64,000 nt of DNA from Proales similis (Eukaryota; Rotifera; Eurotatoria; Ploima; Proalidae): contig JAGVRJ010000009.1 of NCBI GenBank assembly GCA_019059635.1, positions 1,583,001 through 1,647,000 on the forward strand, read 5' to 3'. The notes under the pieces were generated by a model that saw only the letters and a list, made by a program, of their open reading frames with translations, searched no databases and had not been told where the DNA came from. The stretch's first letter is position 1. The number at the start of each line of letters is the position of its first letter. Both the position numbers and the translations under genes were made by a program. Positions 1 through 10,576 of this stretch are shown here, in pieces.

Positions 1-894
1 TTAGTAGAGCGAGTGAAAGATTTCGTTCGTCCAGAACAAATGAAGTTTTACTCAAAGCGAAAGACGCCCGAACCCTCTGCCACTCCGTCGGCGGCCAGGA
101 TTATCAAATCTCTGGCTGTTCACGAAGACAAAGAGCCGTCTAGAAACACGCTCAAAACGGTCAAGTTAAAAAAGAAGAATAAGGAAAAGAAAAAGTCTCT
201 TCCTTTTCAAAAAGACTCGCATGCCTTGACCGAAAAATTTACTGAGCATTTCTTTGCCCTATTTCGGCCAAGCGTAATCTCCCAAATTCTACCTCATTCT
301 TGTTCAAAATTGTAATTCAGTGTTTATTTTTAAGAAGAAAATAGGCAAGCATCAGCAAAAGTTTTTCATCGACAACACCAAAGTCTACTTCCCGGTCGGA
401 ATCGTGTTTCCTCAAGGTGAGCCATCGCTTTTTTCTAACAAATCTTTGCACTCACATGAACGTTATATCTGACAGATGATGACAGATTCAGCACCGTAGG
501 TTATCAAGAGACTCGACGCGAATCGATGGTCAGTGTCCAGTCAAATAATTTCGAGACATCCAAGCGACGAGCTCAGCCTTGCATGGGCGTCAAAGCGTCT
601 TCGTTAAAACGCGCCCTAAAGGAACAGCAATCGGGACGAAGTCAACTTCCCACATGGAAATCCGAATTATTTTCCACTAGACCCGTTCCATTTTTGGACA
701 ATGCAGACACCAGCGTTCGACCCATAAGCACCTCAACTTCAATGAACTCGCTTGAAGATGAGGTTGTCACTCGCCCGTCCGGTCTGAGGGTATCACCCAT
801 AAAGAAACCTGTCGGCAAGTCCTCCAGCATGAGGGTTGTTCAGCCACGTTTAGCATTCCGACCCGATCAGGACTTGTTCGCCACAGAAGTGTGA
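1..894 (+). CDS. 3' end of an unrecognised protein-coding gene (three exons visible)
   Basis: The reading frame is open from base 1, so the 5' end lies outside the window. Three exons join in frame: 1-273, 335-416 and 476-894. The introns are 61 and 59 bp with GT-AG ends. The visible C-terminal part of about 257 residues begins LVERVKDFVRPEQ, passes through a Lys-rich stretch (KKKNKEKKK) and a conserved-looking hydrophobic patch (IDNTKVYFPVGIVFP). It ends in a Ser/Arg/Pro-rich, probably disordered tail, with the stop at 892-894. An AATAAA poly(A) signal lies near 1056. I do not recognise the family. The basic and Ser-rich composition suits a nuclear or cytoskeletal regulatory protein, but that is only an impression. 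The exon structure is more certain than any function. Confidence 0.6.
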
Positions 895-3017
895 CACTTC
901 TTCATCCTTTCTTACACTTGAATCCTATCAATTTTTGTCAATTCTTTGCATTTCAAGTTTGCTTCTCATTTCTCAATGTTCTTTATTTATCTTAATTTAA
1001 TTCTGATTGTGTTAATCAATCAAGAAAACAGTGTAACAATATAAAAATTGGCCGATAAATAAAATCATCTTTTCCCTATTATTGGCATGTCTGGTGTTCG
1101 TATCCCATATCCACTGGCCGATGAATCCTAATTCAATCAAGTAGTGCACCAGGCAACATATACGAATTAAACAATCATACGACTAATGAACGGGTAGCAG
1201 CTCACAGTCAGACGAATATCTGGTTTGTCTATTCCAATCAATACTGAGTGAATTGTGTGTCTGCACAGGCAAGGTTTCTCACGCACAGCCACAGACCAAT
1301 TGGCGTCTGCATGTCAATATTGCATATCTGTTCCCCAGCAACTTTCCATAAGTCAATAGTTAATTAAAAAATCATTCGAGTATGCTTAACAGTCATGAAA
1401 CCCAGCGGCATGAAATATTCACATTTGCCTTTTAACACGTTTCTAACGCAGGCCGATTTGCATATCATTCGGTCCGGTATTAATTATTCTGGCTATTAGG
1501 GCGTTACATGTAAATAGGAAATGAGATTCTGTCATTGAGCAGAGAAGAGCAGCATGAGATGGGACGGATCTGGACATTCGACCAGGCCCCTCTCTGGGAC
1601 CCACGGCTAATTAGAAGAAACGAGTTCGATTTGGCAGAGGTGAGTGCACCAACTGCCCCGGGCTTCCATTCAATTGAGCATAGCTCGACCCAATTACGAA
1701 GGAATTTTCATTAAGTTATCATTTAATCCCTCGTAGAGCCGCTTGTCGACAGCAGGCTTAGCATGTCAAGCAGGCTAAATATCGAGTCAACAAGATTAAG
1801 AGTGTTGGTCTCTGGGCGCCTCTAAACCAGCCCTCACGATTATCCTACCTCTTGAAAATTCAATTGAACGAAAGTTATATAACCGTTCGAATGGACTAGA
1901 TTCGATCGTCAAGCCTCCTTGGCGACGATCATTGAGCCATCTTCTCAATCGAAACTGAAACTCAACAACCCCGACCAGATTGTAATTCGATAAGGCAAAA
2001 CGATCCCAAATGAGCGCTTGTTAGCTCTTTGAATACAGCCATACAATTACGATTGGGAAAACAGGCAACAGCCAGTGCTAATAGAAATAGAGATTTTAAT
2101 CGAATCCGAAGCCATCTGAATGTTTATTTGGCCCGTTCAGATCGTCATCAATCGTTCCATTCTGATTTGTTTTTCACTTGTAGGCTTGATGCATTAAGAC
2201 TGTTGATCCGCAAAAGACATTCAAGATCCTTATCGCTTATCACGTGCCTGTCTTGTTTACAAACCAAAACGATCTGTTGACCGTTTCTGGCACGCTCAGG
2301 CCCCTCGTGTCCCTCAAGCACAAATATTCCTTGTCGGTCGATTCAACAAACAAATTCCGAGCTCTAACAACTCTCGCGGGAGGAGGCCACAAGAAAGTTT
2401 TTGTCGCTCCGAGCAACCAAAAAATAAAAGAAAACACCAGAGACCACCAATCGGCTTAGAATTCCGGCTTGGTTTTAATTAAGGAGACTGCAAGTACAGC
2501 TCGAGGCTTATGAGTGCGTGATAGGAAAACTTCGCGGTTGGACACTTTACAGGTGAACTATCCCCTACTGGCTTAGCAGGGCTTAACTGTTCTACCATTG
2601 TCCTCTAATCTAAACGTTAATCTTGCCCGCCAGCTACATGCTCAGTTTATAATAACAACAGTAACAGCAGCAGCAGTTGACGTGTAGAGGCAACAGTGGC
2701 ATCAGTAACACAGATGCGGATTTCATGCGTCGATTGACAGATTGTGCAATCAGATAAGCTCGGACATGTGTCCTCGTTCCCGTACGACGAGCATTTCCAC
2801 ACTTTCTTAAATTACGCCAACGAACAACGGCCGTCGCTGATCTTTGTCGCTGTAGTCCAGCTACAAATTGCTTTTTCATCACTTTTTTGATCTTTTATTC
2901 CGAATAATTAAATGGCCAATCAAAATCGCATTAAATTTAATAAATACAGCGGCGCTCCTTGCGCACAGGATATTTACAACGATCGTTATACGCGATCAGG
3001 GACGACCCAGGGGCCTC
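895..3017. other. Intergenic region, no supported gene
   Basis: About 2.1 kb between two convergent genes, moderate in GC and rich in TAATTA/TTAATTAA-type motifs of the kind seen in regulatory DNA. Short open frames occur on both strands at 2.0-2.9 kb but lack a convincing start, splice signals or protein character. One possible orphan exon at 1559-1639 is treated under findings. A CAG-rich run lies near 2660-2680. Confidence 0.5.
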
Positions 3018-3938
3018 TCATTCGTGCAGGAAGACACCACTCGCGTTCGGGTTGTAATAGAGCTGATTGACAAGCGCCAAATTTAACTTGGCTCCACATG
3101 CCCAGTCGGGAAGGCGATCAAATGTGGCGTTTGAATTCTCGTGATACTTGTCTATTATCTGCAGGTTCCAGTCGGTTGTCTCGTCTACTTGTTGCCGAGA
3201 TGATGTCAAAACTTCGGAGCGCTTTGCCACTGTTTGAATAATAATAAGGTCGTCGCTCAGATTGCTGCAGCTGCTCGAGTCAAACGTTGTCTCGATCAAG
3301 ACTGGTGCTTCGGCTGGTGCTTGTGTTGACTCGTCCATTAGTTGAGAAACGTCGCCTTCTTGAATCGTCTCTTGAATCTGGATCTCTTGTTCTTCAGAAA
3401 CGTTCAACAGCATGTAGTTAGAAGTACAATTTCGAACCAATCGAGAACTGTTTGGGGTGCTTGTCTGAATGTCGGAGCCACAGTAGTAAGAAGACTGAAA
3501 CTGGTTGCGTGTGGACGTGAAAGCGCATCGTGGCGTCGGTCTGGGCTCAAATAAATGGGAAATGAGCTTCGAATGCATCTCCAGGTCGTCTTGTTCTTCT
3601 TCATACGACGAAGACGAGTGTCGAGTTTCGGTCGAATCGCGACGTCCTGATCGCCTTGGCGCTGAGTTTGACAGTTGAGAATTGCAAGGAACTGGACTCG
3701 ACTCAATTAGACGAAAGTTGACCAGTTTAAGAGCTGACTGGTCTTTCTTCGACTGGCCTGTCTTGTTCAGAGTCATGATTTTACGAAGTTTGCTGGATAT
3801 GCGCTCTTTGAGGCGCTTCACATTTCTTGGCTTGCTCATGAGATCGGACGCTAGTGCTTCGTACTGGCGTTTGGCGTCGATGTAAGAGCTGCATTTATTG
3901 GCAAACAGTTGCCGGTCAAAGCTAAGCTTCGATTCCAT
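3018..3938 (-). CDS. INCENP-like protein (chromosomal passenger complex candidate)
   Basis: A single-exon frame of 306 residues starts MESKLSFDRQLFANKC. The N-terminal 100 residues are Lys/Arg-rich and helical. The middle is Ser/Thr/Gln-rich and probably disordered. The C-terminus carries LPDWACGAKLNLALV followed by NQLYYNP and then a Phe. This matches the start of the IN-box of INCENP in spacing: P-x-W-A-x-G-x-x-L, then A, Q, Y, P and F. In known INCENPs the IN-box binds and activates Aurora B kinase at centromeres and the spindle midzone. The protein is far shorter than vertebrate INCENP (about 900 residues) and lacks the long single alpha-helix. It also stops right after the first half of the IN-box, without the downstream Thr-Ser-Ser activation site. 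A missed 3' exon is possible, because GT occurs just before the stop. The assignment rests on the C-terminal motif only. Confidence 0.45.
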   Translation of the reverse strand: MESKLSFDRQLFANKCSSYIDAKRQYEALASDLMSKPRNVKRLKERISSKLRKIMTLNKTGQSKKDQSALKLVNFRLIESSPVPCNSQLSNSAPRRSGRRDSTETRHSSSSYEEEQDDLEMHSKLISHLFEPRPTPRCAFTSTRNQFQSSYYCGSDIQTSTPNSSRLVRNCTSNYMLLNVSEEQEIQIQETIQEGDVSQLMDESTQAPAEAPVLIETTFDSSSCSNLSDDLIIIQTVAKRSEVLTSSRQQVDETTDWNLQIIDKYHENSNATFDRLPDWACGAKLNLALVNQLYYNPNASGVFLHE

Positions 3939-6900
3939 GCTGATTGTTGTTGTCTAAACAAAGTGAAGTGAAATGTTTAACGGGCTCGTCCAGTTTAAAT
4001 GCCATCGAGTGCGCGTGCCGCCTTCCAAACAAGCGGAAGTGTGCCGCCACCGCCGCCAGCTCAATTAAGAAGGCCAAACTAGAAGAAGAAGAGGCAATAA
4101 ACCGATCAATTAGAAAGAAAAGGAAAGATAATGCGCGATTGAGGAAATGGCATCATGATCTCAATCAAATTGTTTGCTTCCGATCAGACCAGTTCAAACA
4201 GGATCGGCCGCCTTAGTCAACTTCTTGAGCGAACTTATTCTCTGCTTCCTGTACTCTCTTCTCTCTAATTTAATTAATTGCTTGTTGCTTCCAGCCAGGT
4301 AAGCGTCTATCGGCGTCTGACCGAGAGAGCTAAACGTAGCGGTTGGCCGGCGCGCGCTGAGTTCATTTCATCTCGCCTGCGCGCTCTACTCGGAGGTGCC
4401 AAAGTTAAACGCAAAAAAACATTTGTCAATTAATCAAATCGAGATAAAGAAAGGTGACGACCAACACAACTGAGCATGCGACGCTTGCCGTTCTGACTTG
4501 GGCGGCATTGCCTTAATCTTGGCACGCGAGCCAAAGCGGCTTTGTGTAAATCATACTTTGCGCACCCACACACACAGCGTCGTAGGAAAATATTAAGCTC
4601 CAACACCAGAGTGGCATGTTCGAAACGCGAACGTGTTGAAATGCGCTAAATTAGGAAAAACAAATGAGGTAAATAGAAAAACGGGCGAACGGCTGCCTGA
4701 TCTGATTGGCCACGGGTTCGACATCCGCCTCATTATTAGCCAATGGATATTCAGGCCCTCACACTGTTGGCCCACGACCAGCGCATTTAATTAAATGATC
4801 TGTGAAATTAGCGGCAAAAGTTAAAGCGCTGACAACGAACGATCCGAAATTCATAAAGCATTCGACTATTTGCGCAAGTGCTGCATGCCACCTTGGTGTC
4901 CGGAAATTGGTCAAGTCTCAATACTTGTTTGAGTTAAAGACAGCACTCGAGTCCTAAAGGCCAGGTAAACAGTCGGCCTTTATTTTCTTTCTGATCCCCT
5001 CTCGGTGGCCGTACTTGTGCTTTTTTCTGCCCCCTGTCATTTATATACAGTGGGTATTGAAAAAGCGAGAATTGTCAGCGAGAGAACGAACCTTGTGAGT
5101 TCACGCTCTAAAATGGATTAAGATTCGTTCCCAGTTGAAATGCTGGACGATACTGAGAGGAGACGTCAGTCGTCTGGACAATTAATAGAAATGAGCAGTA
5201 GAAATTGCTTAATGTAATCGCTTCCCATCGTTCGATTGCGTAATAGTTCATCCATTCGTGTGGGAGCAGGCTGGCGATGTCTAGGTGCATTATTATTGCA
5301 CTGACAGGCAATGACACGCGAGGCAAGCCTTGTCATATCGATATAAACATTCGTCTAAAGGAGACGCTCGTCTTTAGTTGCACACAAAGACACTGCTGGC
5401 AGACAGTTTAAAAGGCAAGTGGCACGAATATAAAATAGAGGAGAAGGCCTCATAAACCGGACTGTGTGTAATAAATACCTTGTCCAAAGTCTAATTAAGA
5501 ACGATTAGAGCCAAAGGGTGATTACTGACATTTGAAGAGGAGTAGTTGAGAATGTGCCGTGCTACCGGTGATAAATTGGAAGCCTGAAAAGAACCGAATC
5601 GTTTATGGCAGTTGTTTGCTCCGATCTAAGCAGCTTAGCTCGCCTGCACTTGTGAGCAACTCTTCTTTTGAACAAAAATGAATTGTGCGCCGCTCACTCA
5701 TCAGCATCACCATTCGTCCATTGATTGTGGCTCACATTTGAGTACTTTCCAATCCTCTGTATGCCACTTGAGTTCGAGTCGTTCCATTATATAAGAATAG
5801 AGCAGCGAGCGCAGCCTGTGGCTCTCCGGAGTAGATTATTTAAATCAGAGGCCCAGATCTTAGTTGTCCTGCATTTGGCTCAGTTGCACAGGTTGCGTTG
5901 AGAGGAATGATTTATGAAGCGCTTCCTACGCCTAATTATATAATAATGAGCCTCGAACTCGCCACGGCCACATTTCGGCCGCCTGCTGTATTTACTTATC
6001 AAGCAGTTGCACGGCAGCCAGCACGAGTGCTCAACAAACAACTGACGCTCGCTCGCTAATATACCTCAAATATTTACCCAACTAATAGGATGGGCTATTG
6101 GCACCATAGCGTTCGAAACTCCTGACTGGACTGACCTTCGCAGCGGTATTTGACAAATGAGCCTATCAGAGGTCTATTGGTTGGATAGGCACTTGCTATT
6201 TCTAGCTTCCTCTTCTTTCTGGCCTTATTCACGTAAACATTCTTCCTGTGCCACGTTGATTGATTTGCCATTAAACTGGTTGCATCGCTGGTGCCTAATT
6301 GATTGATTGCTGACTAGAATGACGCTTTCTCACCCTCCCAACACGATTGGGTTGGCTGACTTGTTTTTATAGATTTTCTACTTGACTGCCTGGGCACCAG
6401 CTCGGCGTTGTCTAATTCGTTCGTTCATAGGCAGGCCGACGTGCAATATTCCTCGCTCGAAAGATCATCCCGGACGCCGGCCACCGTTTATCCGCCTTCT
6501 CTGTCGCCTCTTTCATAACATGGGCGGAAAACGCGATTAACTCAGGTGCTTCGATCGGTGCTCGCACTCAACTTTTGCTTTGTGCTCGTGATTTGCAAAG
6601 CAAACAAGAATGTGAGCTTAGAGACCTTGGCAGGCTTAATTAAGCTAATTAGCCGCCAGGAAACTCTCGACCTACTCTAGCCTGCCTGCTTGGCCAAGTT
6701 GTCAGACCGTTGTCCCCTTCACTCTTCATGCATATCGTGACCACCACCCTAATGGCTCTGGCTCGTGATCTATTCATTCTTTGCTCACTCTACTTAATTA
6801 CGTTCGCTACTAATTAAGCGCTCAACTCTTCAAATTTCTTCCTTCTTTTGCTCCAACGCAAATAAAGAGAATTAAAGAGGCATACAGAGAGAGAGAAGAG

Positions 6901-6995
6901 TGAACAAAAACAACAAAAAAGGACTCGAGTGCCCGTTAAGACTGAAGCTGACATTCATTGACATGAACGATATGACGGTTAAAATTAGCGTTTTT
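3939..6995. other. Long intergenic region
   Basis: About 3 kb between two minus-strand genes with no supported coding region. It contains many TTAATTA/TAATTA motifs and short simple repeats, including CA-type near 4563-4575 and GA-type near 6885-6900. Together with the long gaps at 0.9-3.0 and 14.4-15.9 kb, this contrasts with the few-hundred-bp spacing in the right half. It could hold the 5' regulatory DNA of the INCENP-like gene and the 3' flank of the LIM gene. I see no tRNA or transposon in it. Confidence 0.5.
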
Positions 6996-8282
6996 CTAGA
7001 AGCATTGCTCGCACACTAGGATGTTTCCTGCTTTGGCTATTTTCTTACCAGCGAGAGTTTTTTTGCATCTCGCACAGGCAAGACATTCGTTGTGGAAATT
7101 CTGCTGCTCGTAAACTGTGCTCGGTCGATGAGGGGGAATCGGCTCGCCGCATTTGCTACACCGAGGCGAGAAGGAGTTGTTGAAACAGGGTTCGCAGTAG
7201 AGCTTTGTGTTCTCCTTGTCTGTGAGGGCCCGCTTCATGCCCACAAGCTGCACGCCACACAAATCGCATTTAAAGCAATGCTGATGAAAATCGCGATCCG
7301 CAAATGTGACTCCCTTCTCTGCGATCACTTGTGAACACCGGGCACATTTGACTCCGTTCTGTTTGAGATTGCAGCTCTCGCACAGGGGCTGTTGGTTGGC
7401 GTTCATGAAGAACTTATCTTGAAGCTGTTTGTTGCAATCCACGCAGCTAAAGCAGCTCTCGTGATAGATTTTCTCTTTAACGGCCAAATAACTGCCCGAG
7501 ACTGGCTGCGCACACTTGGTACATTTGGGCAGAGAGGCAAGGGCCATGCATTGCTCGCACACTGGCTGGCCGGCCGGCTGCTCCTCGTAATACTCGCTTG
7601 TATTTATGAGCCGTGCACACTTGGCGCACGTGAAGCATCCCTCATGGAATTGAAGTCCATTACGAAGCTGGACACGCCTTTGGCTCGCGCCGAACACCGA
7701 TTTACATTTAAAGCATCGCGCGCCGGTCGATTCGCATTTGTCGCATGTGATCGTACCGCTCGGATCGGTGTAATAGCGTGAGCCTTGAACTGTGCGTCCG
7801 CACGCCCAGCATACAAATAGCCGACCTGAACCTGTTCGCGCATGAGCACCTTGCTGCTGCTCACAGCCTTGACACATCACCTCTCCGTTCTCAAATGTTA
7901 TATAGCGCTTGTTCCGCACCGACTGATTGCATACTTGACAAAGCTTTTCTCCAATCGTGTTAAGCAGAGGCGGAAACTGAACAACTCCTCTAGACTCGGG
8001 TTGCATGGGCGTAATCGGATAATGAGAGGAACTGCTATCGACTGGTGGCGCCAGAGGCTGAGCTTGTGGTGGCTGATGCTGCTGCAAAGCTGGCGAAGAG
8101 CGTGGCACACATGGACTTTCACAAACCAGCTTGCCTGACTTGTCTTTTTTAAACGGCTGTCCCCAAAGGGCCTTGTCGCATATTGCGCAGTTTAAACAAG
8201 TCGGGTGATAACGCTCGCCGAGCACTGTGGTGGCCAACGAGGCCGGCTTGATACTTCGGTTACATTTAAAACAGAGCGACAT
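6996..8282 (-). CDS. LIM-domain protein with five full and two half LIM domains
   Basis: A single-exon frame of 428 residues starts at MSLCFKCN. The order is: LIM 1 (about residues 4-58), a Pro/Gln-rich linker, two half-LIM zinc modules (CQVC...CQGC near 114-138 and CWAC...CDKC near 157-182), then four consecutive full LIM domains to the C-terminus (about 188-428). Each full LIM keeps the CxxC...HxxC...CxxC...CxxC ligand pattern, for example CTKC, HESC, CVDC and CESC. LIM domains are double zinc fingers that dock partner proteins, usually at actin structures or in transcription complexes. The tandem arrangement with half domains recalls the FHL/LIM-only group, although FHL proteins normally begin with the half domain. 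No kinase, homeodomain or PET domain is visible. The next gene upstream is a paralogue of the first LIM domain. Confidence 0.75.
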   Translation of the reverse strand: MSLCFKCNRSIKPASLATTVLGERYHPTCLNCAICDKALWGQPFKKDKSGKLVCESPCVPRSSPALQQHQPPQAQPLAPPVDSSSSHYPITPMQPESRGVVQFPPLLNTIGEKLCQVCNQSVRNKRYITFENGEVMCQGCEQQQGAHARTGSGRLFVCWACGRTVQGSRYYTDPSGTITCDKCESTGARCFKCKSVFGASQRRVQLRNGLQFHEGCFTCAKCARLINTSEYYEEQPAGQPVCEQCMALASLPKCTKCAQPVSGSYLAVKEKIYHESCFSCVDCNKQLQDKFFMNANQQPLCESCNLKQNGVKCARCSQVIAEKGVTFADRDFHQHCFKCDLCGVQLVGMKRALTDKENTKLYCEPCFNNSFSPRCSKCGEPIPPHRPSTVYEQQNFHNECLACARCKKTLAGKKIAKAGNILVCEQCF

Positions 8283-8602
8283 GTTTGCTTCGATTATGTA
8301 ATTTGATCGTACTTGAGCGCCTCCAATAATTCGGTTGTCATGGAGCTGCTCATTTTGAATTCAATAAAACTCAATTGACTGAGATTAGAGGCCGTTGTGC
8401 TTGCTTAATCGCCTGTTTTGGAGCATCAAGTGGTCAGTTAGTAGCGGAAATTAGCATTCATGCGGCCGATCGCACTCTATTTTCTAGACGCAGTAGAGCG
8501 TGAACAACTGCCACTGTTTAATAACATTCGCAATTCCCCAAGCGACCACCCGACACAGAAGAGACAAACGCAAAAGCTGGAGAATTTATTCAAACGAACT
8601 TG
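8283..8602. other. Spacer between the two LIM genes
   Basis: 320 bp between two same-strand LIM genes. No coding sequence is supported. It should contain the promoter of the downstream LIM gene. Confidence 0.4.
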
Positions 8603-9769
8603 CTAATAACAGTCCTTGCAGACGAAAAATTTGCCCATTTGAGTAAAGGGCACATTGAGCAAGAATGATCGACAGGTCTTGCAAACAAAGCATTCTTTAT
8701 GATAAAACACATCGCCGTGCTTTACTGAAAGCATATAGGGCGCCACCAGACGATCGCATTTGCCACAGCGGGGCCCGTAATTTTGCAAATAGCACGGCTC
8801 GCAATAGAAGCCCTCAGTGTTTGGCGATTTGTAAATCTTCTTCATCTTGTAAAGCAGTTTGTCGCAGTCGTCGCATTTGAAGCAATCCTTGTGATACAGA
8901 TGCCCATTGTACTCGTATCTGTCCTGGTCGCTCACTCTATTCTTGCACGCTTCGCATGTCGAATTCACATCCAGCGTGGTCACCGTAGTTGGAGGCAAAT
9001 TAGCATTTTGCTCCTGAAATGGCTGCTGAAACTGATTGGCTACCAGTTGTTGCGGTTGTGGTGTTTGCATGGCAGCCAACTGCAGCGGTTGTTGTTGCTG
9101 CATCTGAATCGGGACTGGCTGCTGATTTAGAGACGTCATGGTCTGCTGAATTGCTTGCTCCGGCTGGGGTGTAGGAATAGGCATGAACTGCTGCTGTGGC
9201 TGTCGGACGGACGTTGGAGGCGATAGGTTGTGGTTGACGACCAGCGGCTGCAGATTCGTTGCCCCCGGATTAATAGGAGGGAACATTGGAGTATTTCTGT
9301 CCTGGCCGGACGTGGCAAACTGTTTAGACTGATTGATTGGACCATTAAAGCCAGGGCTGGCCATTGGCGGCATTGGGCTGTTATTGAAAGCTTGAATTTG
9401 GTTCAATTTAATGGTTTGTCCATTGTTATTTGTGTTCAGGACCGTGTTGAGGGCGAACAATTGCTCGCTTTGATTTGATGGTTGGGTATGATTGAAGTTT
9501 GCTGGCTGCGGAGGCATTGGCGGCATGTTATTGTTGTATTGCGTGTTCTGACCCGAATGGAACAGTGGCATTGATTGACTTTTAAGATCATCGCATTGAC
9601 CGTAGCAGGTTAAGCGGCCGTCCGGATTCTTCGCGAATGCTTTGTCCCAGAGTTCTTTGCCACATTTAAAGCAAACCAGACAATACGGGTGATATTCGTC
9701 GTTCATGACATGCACGCCTGTGGTCCGTGGAGTTACTCCACGCCGGCAGCTTGGACAAAATTTTGTCAT
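8603..9769 (-). CDS. Three-LIM protein with a Gln/Asn/Pro-rich linker
   Basis: A single-exon frame of 388 residues. I chose the ATG at 9769 (MTKFCPSC); the frame extends slightly upstream without another ATG. LIM 1 (about residues 5-59, CPSC...HPYC...CFKC...CYGQC) closely resembles LIM 1 of the neighbouring gene, including the conserved KELWD/KALWG stretch, so the two are tandem paralogues. A linker of about 200 residues is very rich in Gln, Asn, Pro and Met. Two adjacent LIM domains follow (CEAC...CEPC and CGKC...CKDC) and end the protein. The low-complexity linker could support self-association or phase separation, but that is inference. A scaffold role at actin or in the nucleus is the family expectation. 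Confidence 0.75.
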   Translation of the reverse strand: MTKFCPSCRRGVTPRTTGVHVMNDEYHPYCLVCFKCGKELWDKAFAKNPDGRLTCYGQCDDLKSQSMPLFHSGQNTQYNNNMPPMPPQPANFNHTQPSNQSEQLFALNTVLNTNNNGQTIKLNQIQAFNNSPMPPMASPGFNGPINQSKQFATSGQDRNTPMFPPINPGATNLQPLVVNHNLSPPTSVRQPQQQFMPIPTPQPEQAIQQTMTSLNQQPVPIQMQQQQPLQLAAMQTPQPQQLVANQFQQPFQEQNANLPPTTVTTLDVNSTCEACKNRVSDQDRYEYNGHLYHKDCFKCDDCDKLLYKMKKIYKSPNTEGFYCEPCYLQNYGPRCGKCDRLVAPYMLSVKHGDVFYHKECFVCKTCRSFLLNVPFTQMGKFFVCKDCY

Positions 9770-10576
9770 TTCTAATAGCCGTTCAGTCAATAGCTGTCAA
9801 CCTCGTACTCAACTTGTTCGTTTTTTTTTTCGCTTACGTTCTTTTCTTCAGAGCTTTAAAGAGTTTGCAGAATTTTTCATAAACAAAAGGCAGCTCTAAT
9901 CAACTTAGTGCTGATTTTCTTGCATGTGTACGTTTAAGAGCGTATATGTGCGCTTGATGTGTAAGAGCCCAATTATTCTGTGTGCTGCTGTGTTTCTCTG
10001 GTTAAAAGCTTCATAAGGCCGGAGTCCTCATGAGAGACCTGCAATATTAGAAAAGCAGGCAAACAAATTATTTAATGGCAAACACGGCGTGTGTGTTGTC
10101 GACTATTTTTCAACTTTGCCGCAATACATGCAGTCTGTAGCAACACGGAACTTGCTTTATTTATCGCTAGGAAATCGTTGGCCCGCACTTTCAGCATAAT
10201 ACCCTTTTTCTCTTCCTTCAAGCTTGTCCCCCTGCTTATGCCCGAGAGTAGTTCTTATTTCACCTTTTATAATCCATGAGATGTTGTTTTAACCCTCTCA
10301 CTTGAATAAGCTTCTAAAATAAAGATTGTGCCAAATTAACAACCTATTCGAATTCGAACCGACCATTTCGAAGAGCGTGTCTTTTCCCCCTTTATTTCCA
10401 ACTTGAGAATAAATTAAACTTTTTTTGACAACCTCTTGCTCGCTTTTAGTTCTTTTTAATGCCCACAGGGTTAACAAAAATAGAAAAATTGACTCGAATG
10501 ATAAGAGTCATTCTGACTTTCGAATTGGACATATTTTAGTAAAGATGATTAAACCAGAATTAAAGGCAGTCGAAAA
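9770..10576. other. Intergenic region between divergent genes
   Basis: About 800 bp between the start of the minus-strand LIM gene and the + strand DOMON/b561 gene, so it probably contains both promoters. It is AT-rich. I see no gene, tRNA or clear repeat. Confidence 0.4.

Noticed and set aside
2029-2459. Overlapping + and minus open frames of 65-83 codons
   Set aside because: They lack ATG starts or splice context, their composition is not protein-like, and frames overlap on both strands.
3944-4216. Open frame on + with Lys/Glu-rich protein-like sequence (KLEEEEAINRSIRKKRKDN)
   Set aside because: There is no ATG in the frame, no clear acceptor before it, and it overlaps the probable promoter of the INCENP-like gene. 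It could be an exon, but I cannot support it.
10340-10400. tRNA-like B-box (GAATTCGAACC on +)
   Set aside because: No matching A-box, acceptor stem or cloverleaf could be drawn around it. No tRNA or rRNA gene was found in the window.
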